Counted from the first letter of the stretch, positions 1 through 9,564 are shown. The stretch: 64,000 nucleotides of DNA from an uncultured Flavobacteriales bacterium (GCA_946479985.1 CAMLIF010000004.1:24976-88975), one strand, 5' to 3'. The notes: generated by a model not told the origin, from the letters alone. Translations and numbers: made by a program.

Positions 1-150
1 ATGCCGCTTATGAATGTTTCCCTTTGGAAATTATTAAATTCTATTGGAATCATTGTACCTCAACATTCGATGAATTTTCCTTGGAATGAATGCCAATTTT
101 TTTCAGATATCAGTATTCAACTTAGCCCATCAAAAAGCAATACTCTAAGT
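1..150 (+). CDS. Possible 3' end of an unidentified gene
   Basis: The first 150 bases are one open frame that ends in TAG and runs in from the window edge, so it could be the last 49 codons of a gene lying mostly outside. An ATG occupies bases 1-3 but need not be the start. The residues (aromatic and hydrophobic in the first half, polar at the end) look protein-like but I recognise no family. Its stop overlaps by six bases the stop of the convergent restriction gene. It may equally be chance. Confidence 0.3.
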
Positions 151-1806
151 TAGAGTGTATTCCGATATATAATCTAGATCTGGCTGTATTATTGGAATGA
201 TTTCTCGAAAGTTTGAATTTTTCTCGAATGCTAAAATTAAATTTCTTTCAAATTGTGACGGCTTGTAAACCTTACCATTAAGTAACTTGAAATGTTTGTC
301 AATGAAATCTTCAGAAATAGGTTTTACCTTGTAGAATTGATATTTAACATTTATAAAAGCCACTAATTTTTCTCTGAATACTTTTCGGGTATCTTTCTTG
401 AAATTGCTTTTTAATGTCGAATTTCTTGATAAATAAGCTGAAAGCACAAACAAGAAATTGATGTTGTATGATTGAACGAATAAAGTATCTCTGTCGAACA
501 ATCGGTTTTCGAATTGAAATTGCATTATTGGTCTACCGGTTTCGTCCAAGTAGGGTTTAGAAAACTCAAAATCATTATTTACAAAAGCAGAAATGAAAAA
601 ATTTGGAGTAATATTATATCCTTCCGTTTCGTTTTCTCTGTATCGGATTCTTTGATCTAGATTTCCTATATTAAATAAATCAATGTTGTACTGGATTACA
701 TTTTTCGCATAAGTAAATTGTTTTGCTTTTGAATTTTTCCCTACACTATTTTGAGGTTTGTAATATTTGCTGTCTCCAACAAAATAAATTTCATCTTCAA
801 CCAGAAGTGATTTGTATTTGTAAATATGGTCAACTTGTTTTCCATCAGCATGATTTTTTAATTCAGGTACTAATGTATTATCTCCTATTAAATCATCTAT
901 CATATCCTCAAACACAATATTAAAATCTTTAATTAAAAGAATTTCTTCTATCTGTTTCTTGGATTGAGTTTTCTCACTTCGCTCAAAGTATGTATAAAGT
1001 AGGTTGTACAAACAGATCATTTTGTCTGAAAAATATTTGTACTTAATGCTTTTCAGTAATCGGCAACCATTTCTTAAAACCTTTTCAAAATGGTGACCTT
1101 TAATCAAGTTATAGTTTTGAGGAATTTGAAAATCAAAAGCATACTTTTCTCTAATATGATTAAGCGTTGAATAAAAAAGTATTAGTAATTCTTCATCATT
1201 ATTATTTCTCTTTCTTGAGGTCGCTAAATTGACATAAATTGGTTGATTATTCTGAATGATTGGCTGTTTCTTGTTGATCGTTTTGTGCCAATTGATTTTG
1301 TTCTGCTGTGAATGAGCTGTCTTTGCAATGAAAGTAAATAAGTTCTGGTTTTCTTTATAAAACCTCAATAAACTTAGAATAATATCAAGCTCAGTACTTG
1401 AATTTTCATCCAAATTAGTTACAACCTGATTGATAAATTGACTCTCTGAAATCGAATTGTAAAAATGTCTTTTATTGAATTGTTGTATCGCTCTATATAA
1501 CCAAGTTGAAATTTCAAAAATCAGCTTATCTTTTCCCGTCTCAGTTAATATACATGTAGTTTCAAATGTTGGTTCGATTAAAGATTCGGGAGCAAATTGG
1601 TCAAAAGCCAAATTATTTTCATTAATGAAGACTTTAGGAAATATAATTACGGCATCTCCCTTTCCGTCATTTATTTGCGGATTGAAATAATACCCAACAA
1701 AATTGATTTTTGAGTTAATACCATTAATAGGAAAATAATACCTTTCTGTTAAAACCTTTGAAAGGTCTTCCGTTTTGTAATGATATTCTTCAAATAATAT
1801 TATCAT
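145..1806 (-). CDS. McrC/LlaJI-like restriction endonuclease subunit
   Basis: A 553-residue protein and the last gene of the restriction-modification operon. An acidic FED-M-DD-L stretch near residues 299-308 leads into a PD-(D/E)XK nuclease core: Asp326 in the VDH strand, then Asp345-Ser-Lys347 in the GDSK strand. This arrangement is typical of McrC and of the cleaving subunit of LlaJI-type systems. The N-terminal 250 residues are helical and without recognised motifs; in this family that part contacts the McrB-like motor. Its ATG overlaps the stop of the motor gene by one base, so the two are probably translationally coupled. By analogy it cuts unmethylated target DNA when driven by the partner GTPase. 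The family assignment is firm; site specificity cannot be read from the sequence. Confidence 0.8.
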   Translation of the reverse strand: MIILFEEYHYKTEDLSKVLTERYYFPINGINSKINFVGYYFNPQINDGKGDAVIIFPKVFINENNLAFDQFAPESLIEPTFETTCILTETGKDKLIFEISTWLYRAIQQFNKRHFYNSISESQFINQVVTNLDENSSTELDIILSLLRFYKENQNLFTFIAKTAHSQQNKINWHKTINKKQPIIQNNQPIYVNLATSRKRNNNDEELLILFYSTLNHIREKYAFDFQIPQNYNLIKGHHFEKVLRNGCRLLKSIKYKYFSDKMICLYNLLYTYFERSEKTQSKKQIEEILLIKDFNIVFEDMIDDLIGDNTLVPELKNHADGKQVDHIYKYKSLLVEDEIYFVGDSKYYKPQNSVGKNSKAKQFTYAKNVIQYNIDLFNIGNLDQRIRYRENETEGYNITPNFFISAFVNNDFEFSKPYLDETGRPIMQFQFENRLFDRDTLFVQSYNINFLFVLSAYLSRNSTLKSNFKKDTRKVFREKLVAFINVKYQFYKVKPISEDFIDKHFKLLNGKVYKPSQFERNLILAFEKNSNFREIIPIIQPDLDYISEYTLT

Positions 1807-3650
1807 TATTCAGATTCGATTCCATTGAATTTCAGAAATGCTTCTGCAATTTCTAGTGCGTTACTATTGTAAAGTTCTCCAAATTGAAAATCTATTGGAT
1901 TATTGTCTTCATTTTCATATTTGAAAATGGAACTTTGAGTTCCAAACTCATCTTTGTAAACTTCCGACCATAAATAAAATAAAACCTTAGATCGGAATTG
2001 GTCGAATGTAATGCTCCCATCATTTGGATTTACAAAACGATTTCCAAGTTGTTTATCTTCACTCCCTGTTAATTCCTTAATTTTTGGATTGATGTTTTCG
2101 ATAAACTTACCCCAATTATATTTACTATCTCCAACAACAATGTTCAAAGAATTGGCATCTTCATAATTGATAGGTACAAATTCCCAATCCCAACGTCTTT
2201 TGAATGCACTATCCATTGGAAATAAAGATTGGTCTGAGGTATTCATTGTGGCTAAAATGTAAAGGTTTTTAGGCAAAATGATTTTATCAAAACCTTCTGT
2301 TTGAATGATTTGTTTATAATTTGTTACGGCATCAACATTAGCCGAGCTTTCAAACACTGATTTTAGATGGTTTGCTAAATCCTTATCACAATTGATTTCA
2401 TATTTTGAAATGCCGTCACCATCTCTATCCAAACATTGGAATAAGTCCCCAAAAATTTGAGCACAGTTTCCTCTGTTAATTTCTTCGATAATTAAAAAAT
2501 AAGGTTGTTCAGGATTTAACCAAGCATTACAATATGCTTTTGTAAACGCTTGTGGAACAAAATCATATTTTATATTGATTCCGTCCATTACTGGTTTGTA
2601 ACTTCCTACAAATGAATGGTAATCGGTTTCAGGATGGAAGGTTGTTCTTGTTCGATTATGGCCGTTTGTTCGTAGTTCAACTTCACGACTTTTTCCAGTT
2701 CCTGGTGAACCGTAGAAAATGATTTGATGAGGGGTATTGTCTAAATCTTGTGGATTGTTTAATACTTCACTTTCTTGTTCTACTTCAACTATTTCTATAG
2801 ATTTCGGTGTTAGGTCTAAATAATTTGAAACTTTGTTTCTGTAATTTTTATAATCTTCTAATAAAGAGAGTTCTCTCAAACTAACATTATCACCCTCGCT
2901 TTTTAGATAGGGATGCAAGTTGTTAGAAAAAAGAGATTTTAAATTTCTCAAAGTTCCCTTAATCTCCTTTGCGCCCTTTAAATCTACAAGATCCGTGTCA
3001 TTATTAATTAAATCATAAATACCTTCTTGCTGGAATAAAATTTCAGTATCACCATCTAGCCATGTTTTGTATAAAGTATCTTCTGTAAATACTAATAAAG
3101 CAGATTTTAACTTGTTCTCCGTATTTTGATTGCCTAACTCAACACCCTCATTGAAAATCCAACGATATAAAACTGTTTTAGCGGATTCAGTTAAATTATT
3201 ATTATCATCACTTAATATGGATTTTAATAAGATTAGATTTGATGTAAAATTTAGAGATTTAGGAACTCGAACTCTACCTGTTCTTTCCTGACTTGAAGAA
3301 CTGGAATTTATTGCTTTAACTTTCGCAAGTTTCCATACTATTTGAAGTGAAACCTGTAATGGTTCAAGTTGCCTTGAAACTAAAGAGTTATCAGTTCTTA
3401 ATCTATCAATGTTTTGTTCATTATAATTAATAACAGAAGAAAAATAACTCTTCATCAAATCAACCAATTCGTCTTTAATTTGAATTGTATTGCCAGATTG
3501 AACAGAATAGTCAAGGTATTCCTTCTCCTCGTTTAGGAGGTATAGCAAAATTGTTAAAGCAATCAGTTCTTTTGGATTAGGTAATGATGATCCAACAGCC
3601 AATTTTGGATCTATTGGAAGCCTTCTCTTTACATTATTTGGTAGACTCAT
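1806..3650 (-). CDS. McrB-like AAA+ GTPase, motor subunit of the restriction complex
   Basis: A 614-residue protein. The N-terminal 300 residues are an unrecognised, probably DNA-recognising part. The AAA+ domain follows: Walker A GSPGTGKS at 314-321, Walker B with IIEEINRGN near 387-395, and the McrB-type signature MNTSDQSL at 469-476, followed by an RRW arginine-finger region at 485-487. The MN-x-x-D signature is characteristic of McrB-family GTPases rather than ordinary AAA ATPases. The protein should form a ring that translocates DNA and activates the nuclease encoded next. It overlaps the upstream cytosine methyltransferase by 17 bases. In classical type IV McrBC the target is methylated DNA; with two methyltransferases in the same operon, a LlaJI-like role cutting unmodified DNA is more likely here. 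Confidence 0.85.
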   Translation of the reverse strand: MSLPNNVKRRLPIDPKLAVGSSLPNPKELIALTILLYLLNEEKEYLDYSVQSGNTIQIKDELVDLMKSYFSSVINYNEQNIDRLRTDNSLVSRQLEPLQVSLQIVWKLAKVKAINSSSSSQERTGRVRVPKSLNFTSNLILLKSILSDDNNNLTESAKTVLYRWIFNEGVELGNQNTENKLKSALLVFTEDTLYKTWLDGDTEILFQQEGIYDLINNDTDLVDLKGAKEIKGTLRNLKSLFSNNLHPYLKSEGDNVSLRELSLLEDYKNYRNKVSNYLDLTPKSIEIVEVEQESEVLNNPQDLDNTPHQIIFYGSPGTGKSREVELRTNGHNRTRTTFHPETDYHSFVGSYKPVMDGINIKYDFVPQAFTKAYCNAWLNPEQPYFLIIEEINRGNCAQIFGDLFQCLDRDGDGISKYEINCDKDLANHLKSVFESSANVDAVTNYKQIIQTEGFDKIILPKNLYILATMNTSDQSLFPMDSAFKRRWDWEFVPINYEDANSLNIVVGDSKYNWGKFIENINPKIKELTGSEDKQLGNRFVNPNDGSITFDQFRSKVLFYLWSEVYKDEFGTQSSIFKYENEDNNPIDFQFGELYNSNALEIAEAFLKFNGIESE

Positions 3651-4695
3651 TGTCGTTATCTTTTTTAATTATTTTGGCTATGGAATATGCTAACAAAGGT
3701 GGTACGGCATTTCCAACTTGTTTTAATTGAGATGATTTTGTTCCATAAAAAATAAATCTATCGGGAAAAGATTGTAATCTTGCACCTTCTCTAACTGTTA
3801 TACATCTATCTAAAATAGGATGAGTAAACATACCAGATGATGGTGTGTCAAATCGTGTCGTTATTGTTGGAGCAAATTCATCTTCTTTTAATCTTGACCA
3901 AGTTCCTGAATAAATTGATTTTGTTCTATATTCTTCTGGTAAAACTTCTTTTCCTTTCCCTTTCGGAATCATTGAAAGTTTTTTTAGGGCTAATTCACTA
4001 TGTTTTGTTGCTTGATGATTATAAACTCCTGTGGATCCCTTTCGCATCAGTTTCTGATAATCTGATAAAGGATCACAAGCATATTTGTATATTTCCTTTC
4101 CTTCTCCTGAACTAATTTTTGGCAAATCATAAATAGCATCTGCAATACTTGTTTTTTTATTGTTCGTTTTAGGAAGCAGGAGTTTTTCAGTTCCTTTTTT
4201 TCCTAAAAAAAAAGCTCTTTTCCTGTTCTGCGGAACACCAAAATTTGATGCTGTTAAAATGTCGACATCAACTTCATAACCTAACTCATTGAATGCACAG
4301 ATAATTTCATTTTTAAAGAAACCATTTGAGGTTGTAGTAATGTTGGGTACATTTTCAAGTAAAAAATATTTTGGTTGAAATATTTTGACAAAATCTATAA
4401 AATATTTGAAAAGATAATTTCGCTCATCATCTAAACTTAATCGTTTCCCTTTCTGCGAAAATCCTTGACAGGGTGGTCCTCCAACTATAACATCAATAGT
4501 TCTGTATTTTTCGGCTAAGTCCTTAATATTTAATGTCTGTATGTCGGTTGAAAAAACATCTGCATTTGGATGATTTAATTTATAAGTATTTGCAATAGAT
4601 TCATCGTGTTCAATTGCAAATACTGTTTCAAAGTTAGCCATTGAGAAACCAAATGAAAGTCCCCCAACTCCGGCAAATAAGTCGATTACTCTCAT
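3634..4695 (-). CDS. DNA (cytosine-5-)-methyltransferase
   Basis: A 353-residue C5 methyltransferase with the motifs in canonical order: motif I DLFAGVGGLSFGF (residues 5-17, AdoMet binding), motif IV GGPPCQGFS with catalytic Cys76, motif VI ENVP (114-117), motif VIII QNRKR (156-160), and motif X GNAVPP near the C-terminus. The target-recognition region lies between VIII and X, roughly residues 190-290. It should protect one strand or half of the restriction site. It overlaps its upstream neighbour, the amino-methyltransferase, by four bases (ATGA) and the motor gene by 17, so all five genes look like one transcript. Confidence 0.95.
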   Translation of the reverse strand: MRVIDLFAGVGGLSFGFSMANFETVFAIEHDESIANTYKLNHPNADVFSTDIQTLNIKDLAEKYRTIDVIVGGPPCQGFSQKGKRLSLDDERNYLFKYFIDFVKIFQPKYFLLENVPNITTTSNGFFKNEIICAFNELGYEVDVDILTASNFGVPQNRKRAFFLGKKGTEKLLLPKTNNKKTSIADAIYDLPKISSGEGKEIYKYACDPLSDYQKLMRKGSTGVYNHQATKHSELALKKLSMIPKGKGKEVLPEEYRTKSIYSGTWSRLKEDEFAPTITTRFDTPSSGMFTHPILDRCITVREGARLQSFPDRFIFYGTKSSQLKQVGNAVPPLLAYSIAKIIKKDNDNESTK

Positions 4696-5594
4696 TTTAT
4701 GGCAATATCTTGAATTCTGTTTTTTGAAATATCATAATATTCTTCATTTAGTTCTATTCCGATAAACTGCCTGTTATTCATTTCACAACTTACACCGGTT
4801 GAACCGCTTCCCATGAAAGGGTCACAAACAATATCCCCTTCATTCGATAATACTTTTGTGAAATGATTTAATACACTTAATGGTTTTTGGGTTGGATGCT
4901 TTCCGAACTTCTTTTCATTAGGAGTTGTCAATGATGACTCAACGAAATCGTGAATTACTTTAGATTTATTATTGAATGTTCCTGTCGTTCCTTCATTAAT
5001 AAAGTAAACCCAAGCTTCTGTTGAGTTTACAAATTGCAAATTCATGTTTCTTGGCATTGGATTAGTTTTATGCCAAATTCCTACAGTTTTGTAATAGAAA
5101 TTATTTTCTTCCGCTATATTAATGATAGATTCGATTTTCATTAAGGACATAAACAATAATAAACTACCCTTTTTCCTTAAGATACGATTACTTTGCTTAA
5201 AAAAAGCACTCATTTTCATCAACCACTCTTCATATTCTAAATCATCCCATCCAGCGTATGCAAATTGATTTTCTCTCATTTTAACCAGATTGGTACCGCG
5301 CTTATGCATAAAAGAACCAAGATTAAAAGGTGGATCAGTAAGAATTAAATCCACACTTTCACTTTCAATATTTGACATCAAATCTTCACAATCACCGTTT
5401 GCAATTCTAGAATTATTTGTAATTGATTCAAATTGATTTTCTCTCAGGGAAATTTGAGTATCTGTAATTACCTTTTGATTAAATAAATTATACCTAGGGT
5501 TATAAATACCGCCTGGTTCCTCAAGAAGATTATTCTTTATTGAAAGATCATTTAAAACATCTACACTTAGATCACTTTTCATTTTTTTAATCAT
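4692..5594 (-). CDS. DNA amino-methyltransferase (N6-adenine type, beta class)
   Basis: A 300-residue methyltransferase. The catalytic motif IV is DPPF (residues 87-90) and the AdoMet-binding motif I, DPFMGSGST (258-266), comes after it, which is the beta-class order seen in HinfI/CcrM-like enzymes. DPPF/DPPY is normal for N6-adenine methylation, whereas N4-cytosine enzymes usually carry SPPY, so adenine is the likely target base. An HPTQKP segment precedes motif I as in this class. Its start codon overlaps the stop of the HTH controller gene (ATGA). Together with the C5 enzyme it gives the system two different modification chemistries, which suggests an asymmetric recognition site with one enzyme per strand; that last step is inference. 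Confidence 0.88.
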   Translation of the reverse strand: MIKKMKSDLSVDVLNDLSIKNNLLEEPGGIYNPRYNLFNQKVITDTQISLRENQFESITNNSRIANGDCEDLMSNIESESVDLILTDPPFNLGSFMHKRGTNLVKMRENQFAYAGWDDLEYEEWLMKMSAFFKQSNRILRKKGSLLLFMSLMKIESIINIAEENNFYYKTVGIWHKTNPMPRNMNLQFVNSTEAWVYFINEGTTGTFNNKSKVIHDFVESSLTTPNEKKFGKHPTQKPLSVLNHFTKVLSNEGDIVCDPFMGSGSTGVSCEMNNRQFIGIELNEEYYDISKNRIQDIAIK

Positions 5595-5887
5595 TTTTTC
5601 GAATATTTTACGCTTTCTTCTGCTACCATCATTGCTAATAATGCGTTCTTTTCATCTTTTACTAAGTCACATATTTGATCAGCTAACCAGAGCGTTACCA
5701 ATTCATCTGATTTTACATTCAGTATATGAGCAATCTTCAAAACCGTTTCTTTTTTTGCTTGTCTTTCTCCACGTTCGATTTTGCTTAATTGAGCAGTATC
5801 CATCTCCAACAATGGAGCAAGCTCTCTTAAAAACAACTTCTTTTTACTCCTAAGTGTTCTGATTTTAAGTCCAAATTTACTTTTCAT
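5591..5887 (-). CDS. XRE-family HTH regulator, putative controller (C) protein
   Basis: A 98-residue protein with a Cro/C1 helix-turn-helix over residues 5-63 (LRELAPLLEMDTAQLSKIER core) and a short acidic C-terminal helix. It is the first gene of the restriction-modification operon and is followed by the adenine methyltransferase with a four-base overlap. In many such systems a small HTH protein of this size times expression so that methylation precedes cleavage. Two palindromes sit 20-48 bases upstream of the start over the likely promoter, consistent with autoregulation. Unlike classical C-protein systems, all structural genes lie downstream on the same strand. Confidence 0.8.
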   Translation of the reverse strand: MKSKFGLKIRTLRSKKKLFLRELAPLLEMDTAQLSKIERGERQAKKETVLKIAHILNVKSDELVTLWLADQICDLVKDEKNALLAMMVAEESVKYSKK

Positions 5888-5906
5888 TATTAAAGTGTTG
5901 ACTTGT

Positions 5907-5935
5907 CATATTTTGGCAAATATGTTGAATTCAAC
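5907..5935 (-). promoter_or_regulatory. Controller promoter with two adjacent palindromic operators
   Basis: Two dyads lie just before the HTH gene. One is CATATTT-TGGC-AAATATG at 5907-5924, with perfect 7-bp arms. The other is GTTGAATTCAAC at 5924-5935, a perfect 12-bp palindrome sharing one base with the first. On the minus strand CATATTTG is a one-mismatch -7 box, and a TTG lies 20 bases upstream of it. The dyads therefore straddle the promoter, as expected for binding by the controller protein. Binding itself is inferred. Confidence 0.5.
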
Positions 5936-6207
5936 CTAACAATCCAATTAAATTGAAAAACTTATCTAATATCGGAAGCCATAATATTCTTATGATAATT
6001 GTTTTTTACATTAGAATATGCTTGTCCTCGAATTAAACTATCAGATTTTCAAGTTGTTTATAAACAAAATTAGTTGACTCTGTTCGTAAACTATTTACGT
6101 TGTGTAGTTATTGGCCAATAACATGAATTCAATACCACGCTGGCCCATGGCGCTCATCACCCAAATGCCAGTTTTTGCGTTCGTTGAATTTTTGAAAGTC
6201 ACAGTGT
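5936..6207. other. AT-rich intergenic stretch with three dyads between the restriction island and mfd
   Basis: No gene is supported here. The visible structures are TTGTTTATAAACAA (6054-6067, perfect palindrome), CGTAAA-CTA-TTTACG (6085-6099) and GTTATTGGCCAATAAC (6107-6122, perfect palindrome). Base composition shifts from AT-rich on the restriction side to more balanced on the mfd side near 6120, which could mark the edge of a horizontally acquired segment. Confidence 0.4.
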
Positions 6208-9200
6208 CTACAAAACTATCTCCCCCAACCGTTCAAACGCCTGATCCATATTCATCACATGACTATATACCATCCGCAGTTTGTCGTTTTTCTCGTTCAT
6301 TTTGCAGTCACGCGGGTTGCTTTGCACGTACTTTAAGACTCGTGTGAACATGGGCGAATCGTAGTATTTGCTTTGGGAGTTGGCTACGAAATAGCCGATC
6401 ATGGAACCTTGTTTGATGACGAGTTTTTCGAAACCGATTTCCTGTGCCAGCCAGCGCAGTTCGAAGGAACGGAGGAGTTCTTTTACTACGCGGGGTAAGG
6501 GACCAAAACGGTCGATTAATTGCTTTTTGTAGGCCTCAATTTCTGCTTCGGTGTTCAGGTTGTCGAGGTCCTGGTAGATGCTCAGGCGCTCGGAGACGTT
6601 GTTGATGTAATCTTCGGTGATACGAAGCTCGAAGTCGGTTTCCAGGACACAGTCTTTGACGAAATGCGCGCCCATGGTTTCGGTGGTGCGGTCGTCGTAG
6701 AGGTCTTTGAATTCTTCTTCTTTCAACTCGTCCATGGCTTCGTTGAGGATTTTTTGGTACATCTCGAAACCGATCTCGGAAATGAACCCGCTTTGTTCAC
6801 CGCCCAACAGGTTTCCGGCGCCGCGAATGTCGAGGTCTTTCATGGCAATGTTGAATCCGGAACCAAGATCGGAGAACTGTACCAGGGCTTCCAAGCGTTT
6901 GCGCGCTTCGGAAGTGAGTAAACTGATTGGCTGCGAAATGAGGTAGCAGAATCCTTTTTTATTGGAACGGCCCACACGACCGCGCAGCTGGTGCAGGTCG
7001 CTTAATCCGAACATGTGTGCGTCGTTGATGATAATGGTATTTGCATTGGAAATGTCGATTCCGGACTCGATAATGGTTGTAGCGATCAGTACGTCGTATT
7101 CGCCCTGGATGAAATCCATCATTACTTTTTCCAGCTGTTTTCCATCCATTTGTCCGTGACCAATCGCCACGCGGACTCCCGGACACAATCGCGAGATCAT
7201 TCCGGCAATTTCTTTGATGTTCGCCAAACGGTTGTTGACAAAATAAACTTGTCCGCCACGGCTTACTTCATACGAAATGGCGTCGCGAATTCCTTCTTCG
7301 TTGAAGGTCATTACTTCGGTCAAAACGGGCTGACGGTTTGGCGGCGGCGTATTGATAATGCTCAAATCGCGTGCACCCATCAGGGAAAACTGCAGGGTTC
7401 TCGGAATGGGCGTTGCGGTTAATGTGAGTGTGTCGACTGTTGTTTTCAGGGTTTTCAACTTGTCTTTCACCGCGACACCAAATTTCTGTTCTTCGTCAAT
7501 AATGATGAGGCCCAGATCTTTGAATTTCACTTTATCACTGACAATTTTGTGTGTTCCAATCAAAATGTCGACTTCGCCGCTTTCCACTTTTTTCAGTGTA
7601 GCGGTAATTTCTTTGGCAGATTTAAAACGATTGATGTAATCTACGTTCGCCGGGAAATTTTTGAAACGTTCTTTAAAACTGCGTGCATGTTGGTGGCTCA
7701 GGATGGTTGTTGGAACTAAAACAGCTACTTGTTTACTGTCGGCAACCGCTTTGAACGCTGCGCGCATGGCCACTTCCGTTTTCCCGAAACCAACGTCTCC
7801 ACAAACCAACCGATCCATTGGAGTTTCTTTCTCCATGTCTTCTTTTACGGCTTGTGTTGCTTTCAGCTGATCGGGCGTGTCTTCATACATGAACGATGCT
7901 TCGAGCTCGTTTTGTAAATAGGTATCGGGTGAAAATGCAAATCCGGGTTGTGCTTTCCGTTTGGCGTATAATTGAATTAAGTCGAAAGCCAGTTCCTTGA
8001 TGCGTTTCTTGGTTTTCTGTTTCAGGGTTGCCCAGGCCTGTGTTCCGAGCTTGTTCATTTTCGGAGCTGCGCCGTCTTTCCCGGTAAATTTCGAAATGCG
8101 GTGTAAGGAGTGAATGCTGACATAGAGTACATCGCCGTCCTTGTAAACCAAACGAATGGCTTCCTGCGGTTTTCCGTTTACGTCGATGGTTTGGAGGCCG
8201 GAGAACTGTCCGACTCCGTGATCGATATGCGTTACGTAATCTCCTTTTTGCAGGTTGTAAATTTCTTTCAGTGTCAGGGCTTGCTTTGCCTGGCGGAATC
8301 CTTCTTTGAGTTTAAAACGGTGATAACGCTCAAAGATCTGATGATCCGTATAACAAACCAGTTTCAGTGAAGGAATAATAAACCCTTCGTGCAGCGCAAT
8401 GTTCATGGGCGAGAATTCCACCTCGGCACCAATATCTTCGAAGATCTGGTAAAGCCGTTCAATTTGCTTGGGTTGATTGGAAAAGATGAGGTTTTCAGCT
8501 CCGGCTCTTTTTCGTGCAATCAAATCATCTTTCAACAGGTCGAAATCTTTATTGAATGTTGGCTGATGCTGCGTTTCGAAGTTAATAACGTTCGCTGTTT
8601 TGAACGCGTATTCGGGACCAATCTCTACAATGGAATGTTTTTCTATTTGCGTTTTCCAGTCGGAAGGATGCATGTACAACTCGCTTGGCAAACTGTGTTT
8701 GATGGTATTTTTCGGAAGCGAATCGTATACTTTCACCGCTTTCTCGTAATCTTTTTCCAAAGCAGCTTTCACCAGGTCGTTTGAAGCCAGCCAGATGTTT
8801 GTCTGCTTGCCGATGAATTCGAGGAATGTTCCGTTTCCGTTCAGGACTAGTTGCTGCTGTACATTGGGAATGATGGAAAAATGGTTGTGAACGCTGATCG
8901 ACAATTGCGAAACCGGGTCGAAGGTTCTAATCGAATCTACCTCATCGCCGAAGAACTCTACGCGGAAAGGCTGATCGTTGGAGAAAGAGAAAATATCTAC
9001 AATTCCTCCGCGGATGGAAAACTGTCCGGGTTCGTATACAAAGTCTACGCGTTCGAAATGGTAATCGAGCAGTAATTCATTGAAGAAGTCGATAGAGTAG
9101 GTCTTGCCTTTCTCCACGCGCATGGTGTTTTCCGACAATCTTTTTTGCGTTGGAACACGTTCGAATAGCGCTTGCGGATAGGTAACGATCCACGCGTTTT

Positions 9201-9564
9201 TACCTGTATTTACTTTTTCCAGCACCTCGGCGCGTGCAACCACGTTCGCATTATCCGTTTCTTCCAACTGATAAGGAGTTCTGTACGAAGCCGGGTAAAA
9301 GAGAATGTGTTTATTATCAGGATAAGATTGTTCCAGGTCGTTCAGGAAATAAGCCGCCGCTTCTTTGTCCTGCAGAATAAAAAGATGGTGTCCGGGAACT
9401 TGTTCGGCAACGGCAGCAACCGCCAAAGATTTTGACGATCCGATAAGGCCTTTCCAATGAATTCGGACCTCTGCCTGCTGCAATAAGTCTGCAGTTTCAT
9501 CTAATCCTTTGAGTTTTTTGAAGCATTGTAAAAATTGTGTCTGATCCATATCCTGAGTAAACAT
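6208..9564 (-). CDS. mfd: Transcription-repair coupling factor Mfd
   Basis: About 1118 residues. Mfd removes RNA polymerase stalled at DNA lesions and recruits UvrA for repair. The order is the usual one: a UvrB-like N-terminal part; a CarD-like RNA-polymerase-interacting domain around residues 436-505 (HIDHGVG at 446); then a superfamily 2 translocase with Walker A GDVGFGKT at 589-596 and DEEQ at 690-693; then the TRCF C-terminal domain. The open frame extends 20 codons upstream to a TTG at 9624, but that TTG lies inside a good -7 promoter box, so I place the start at the ATG at 9564; another in-frame ATG follows at 9549. Nothing looks damaged. Confidence 0.95.
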   Translation of the reverse strand: MFTQDMDQTQFLQCFKKLKGLDETADLLQQAEVRIHWKGLIGSSKSLAVAAVAEQVPGHHLFILQDKEAAAYFLNDLEQSYPDNKHILFYPASYRTPYQLEETDNANVVARAEVLEKVNTGKNAWIVTYPQALFERVPTQKRLSENTMRVEKGKTYSIDFFNELLLDYHFERVDFVYEPGQFSIRGGIVDIFSFSNDQPFRVEFFGDEVDSIRTFDPVSQLSISVHNHFSIIPNVQQQLVLNGNGTFLEFIGKQTNIWLASNDLVKAALEKDYEKAVKVYDSLPKNTIKHSLPSELYMHPSDWKTQIEKHSIVEIGPEYAFKTANVINFETQHQPTFNKDFDLLKDDLIARKRAGAENLIFSNQPKQIERLYQIFEDIGAEVEFSPMNIALHEGFIIPSLKLVCYTDHQIFERYHRFKLKEGFRQAKQALTLKEIYNLQKGDYVTHIDHGVGQFSGLQTIDVNGKPQEAIRLVYKDGDVLYVSIHSLHRISKFTGKDGAAPKMNKLGTQAWATLKQKTKKRIKELAFDLIQLYAKRKAQPGFAFSPDTYLQNELEASFMYEDTPDQLKATQAVKEDMEKETPMDRLVCGDVGFGKTEVAMRAAFKAVADSKQVAVLVPTTILSHQHARSFKERFKNFPANVDYINRFKSAKEITATLKKVESGEVDILIGTHKIVSDKVKFKDLGLIIIDEEQKFGVAVKDKLKTLKTTVDTLTLTATPIPRTLQFSLMGARDLSIINTPPPNRQPVLTEVMTFNEEGIRDAISYEVSRGGQVYFVNNRLANIKEIAGMISRLCPGVRVAIGHGQMDGKQLEKVMMDFIQGEYDVLIATTIIESGIDISNANTIIINDAHMFGLSDLHQLRGRVGRSNKKGFCYLISQPISLLTSEARKRLEALVQFSDLGSGFNIAMKDLDIRGAGNLLGGEQSGFISEIGFEMYQKILNEAMDELKEEEFKDLYDDRTTETMGAHFVKDCVLETDFELRITEDYINNVSERLSIYQDLDNLNTEAEIEAYKKQLIDRFGPLPRVVKELLRSFELRWLAQEIGFEKLVIKQGSMIGYFVANSQSKYYDSPMFTRVLKYVQSNPRDCKMNEKNDKLRMVYSHVMNMDQAFERLGEIVL

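Noticed and set aside
6111..6347. A 78-codon plus-strand frame at the mfd end
   Set aside because: Most of it is antisense to the conserved C-terminus of Mfd; no other support.
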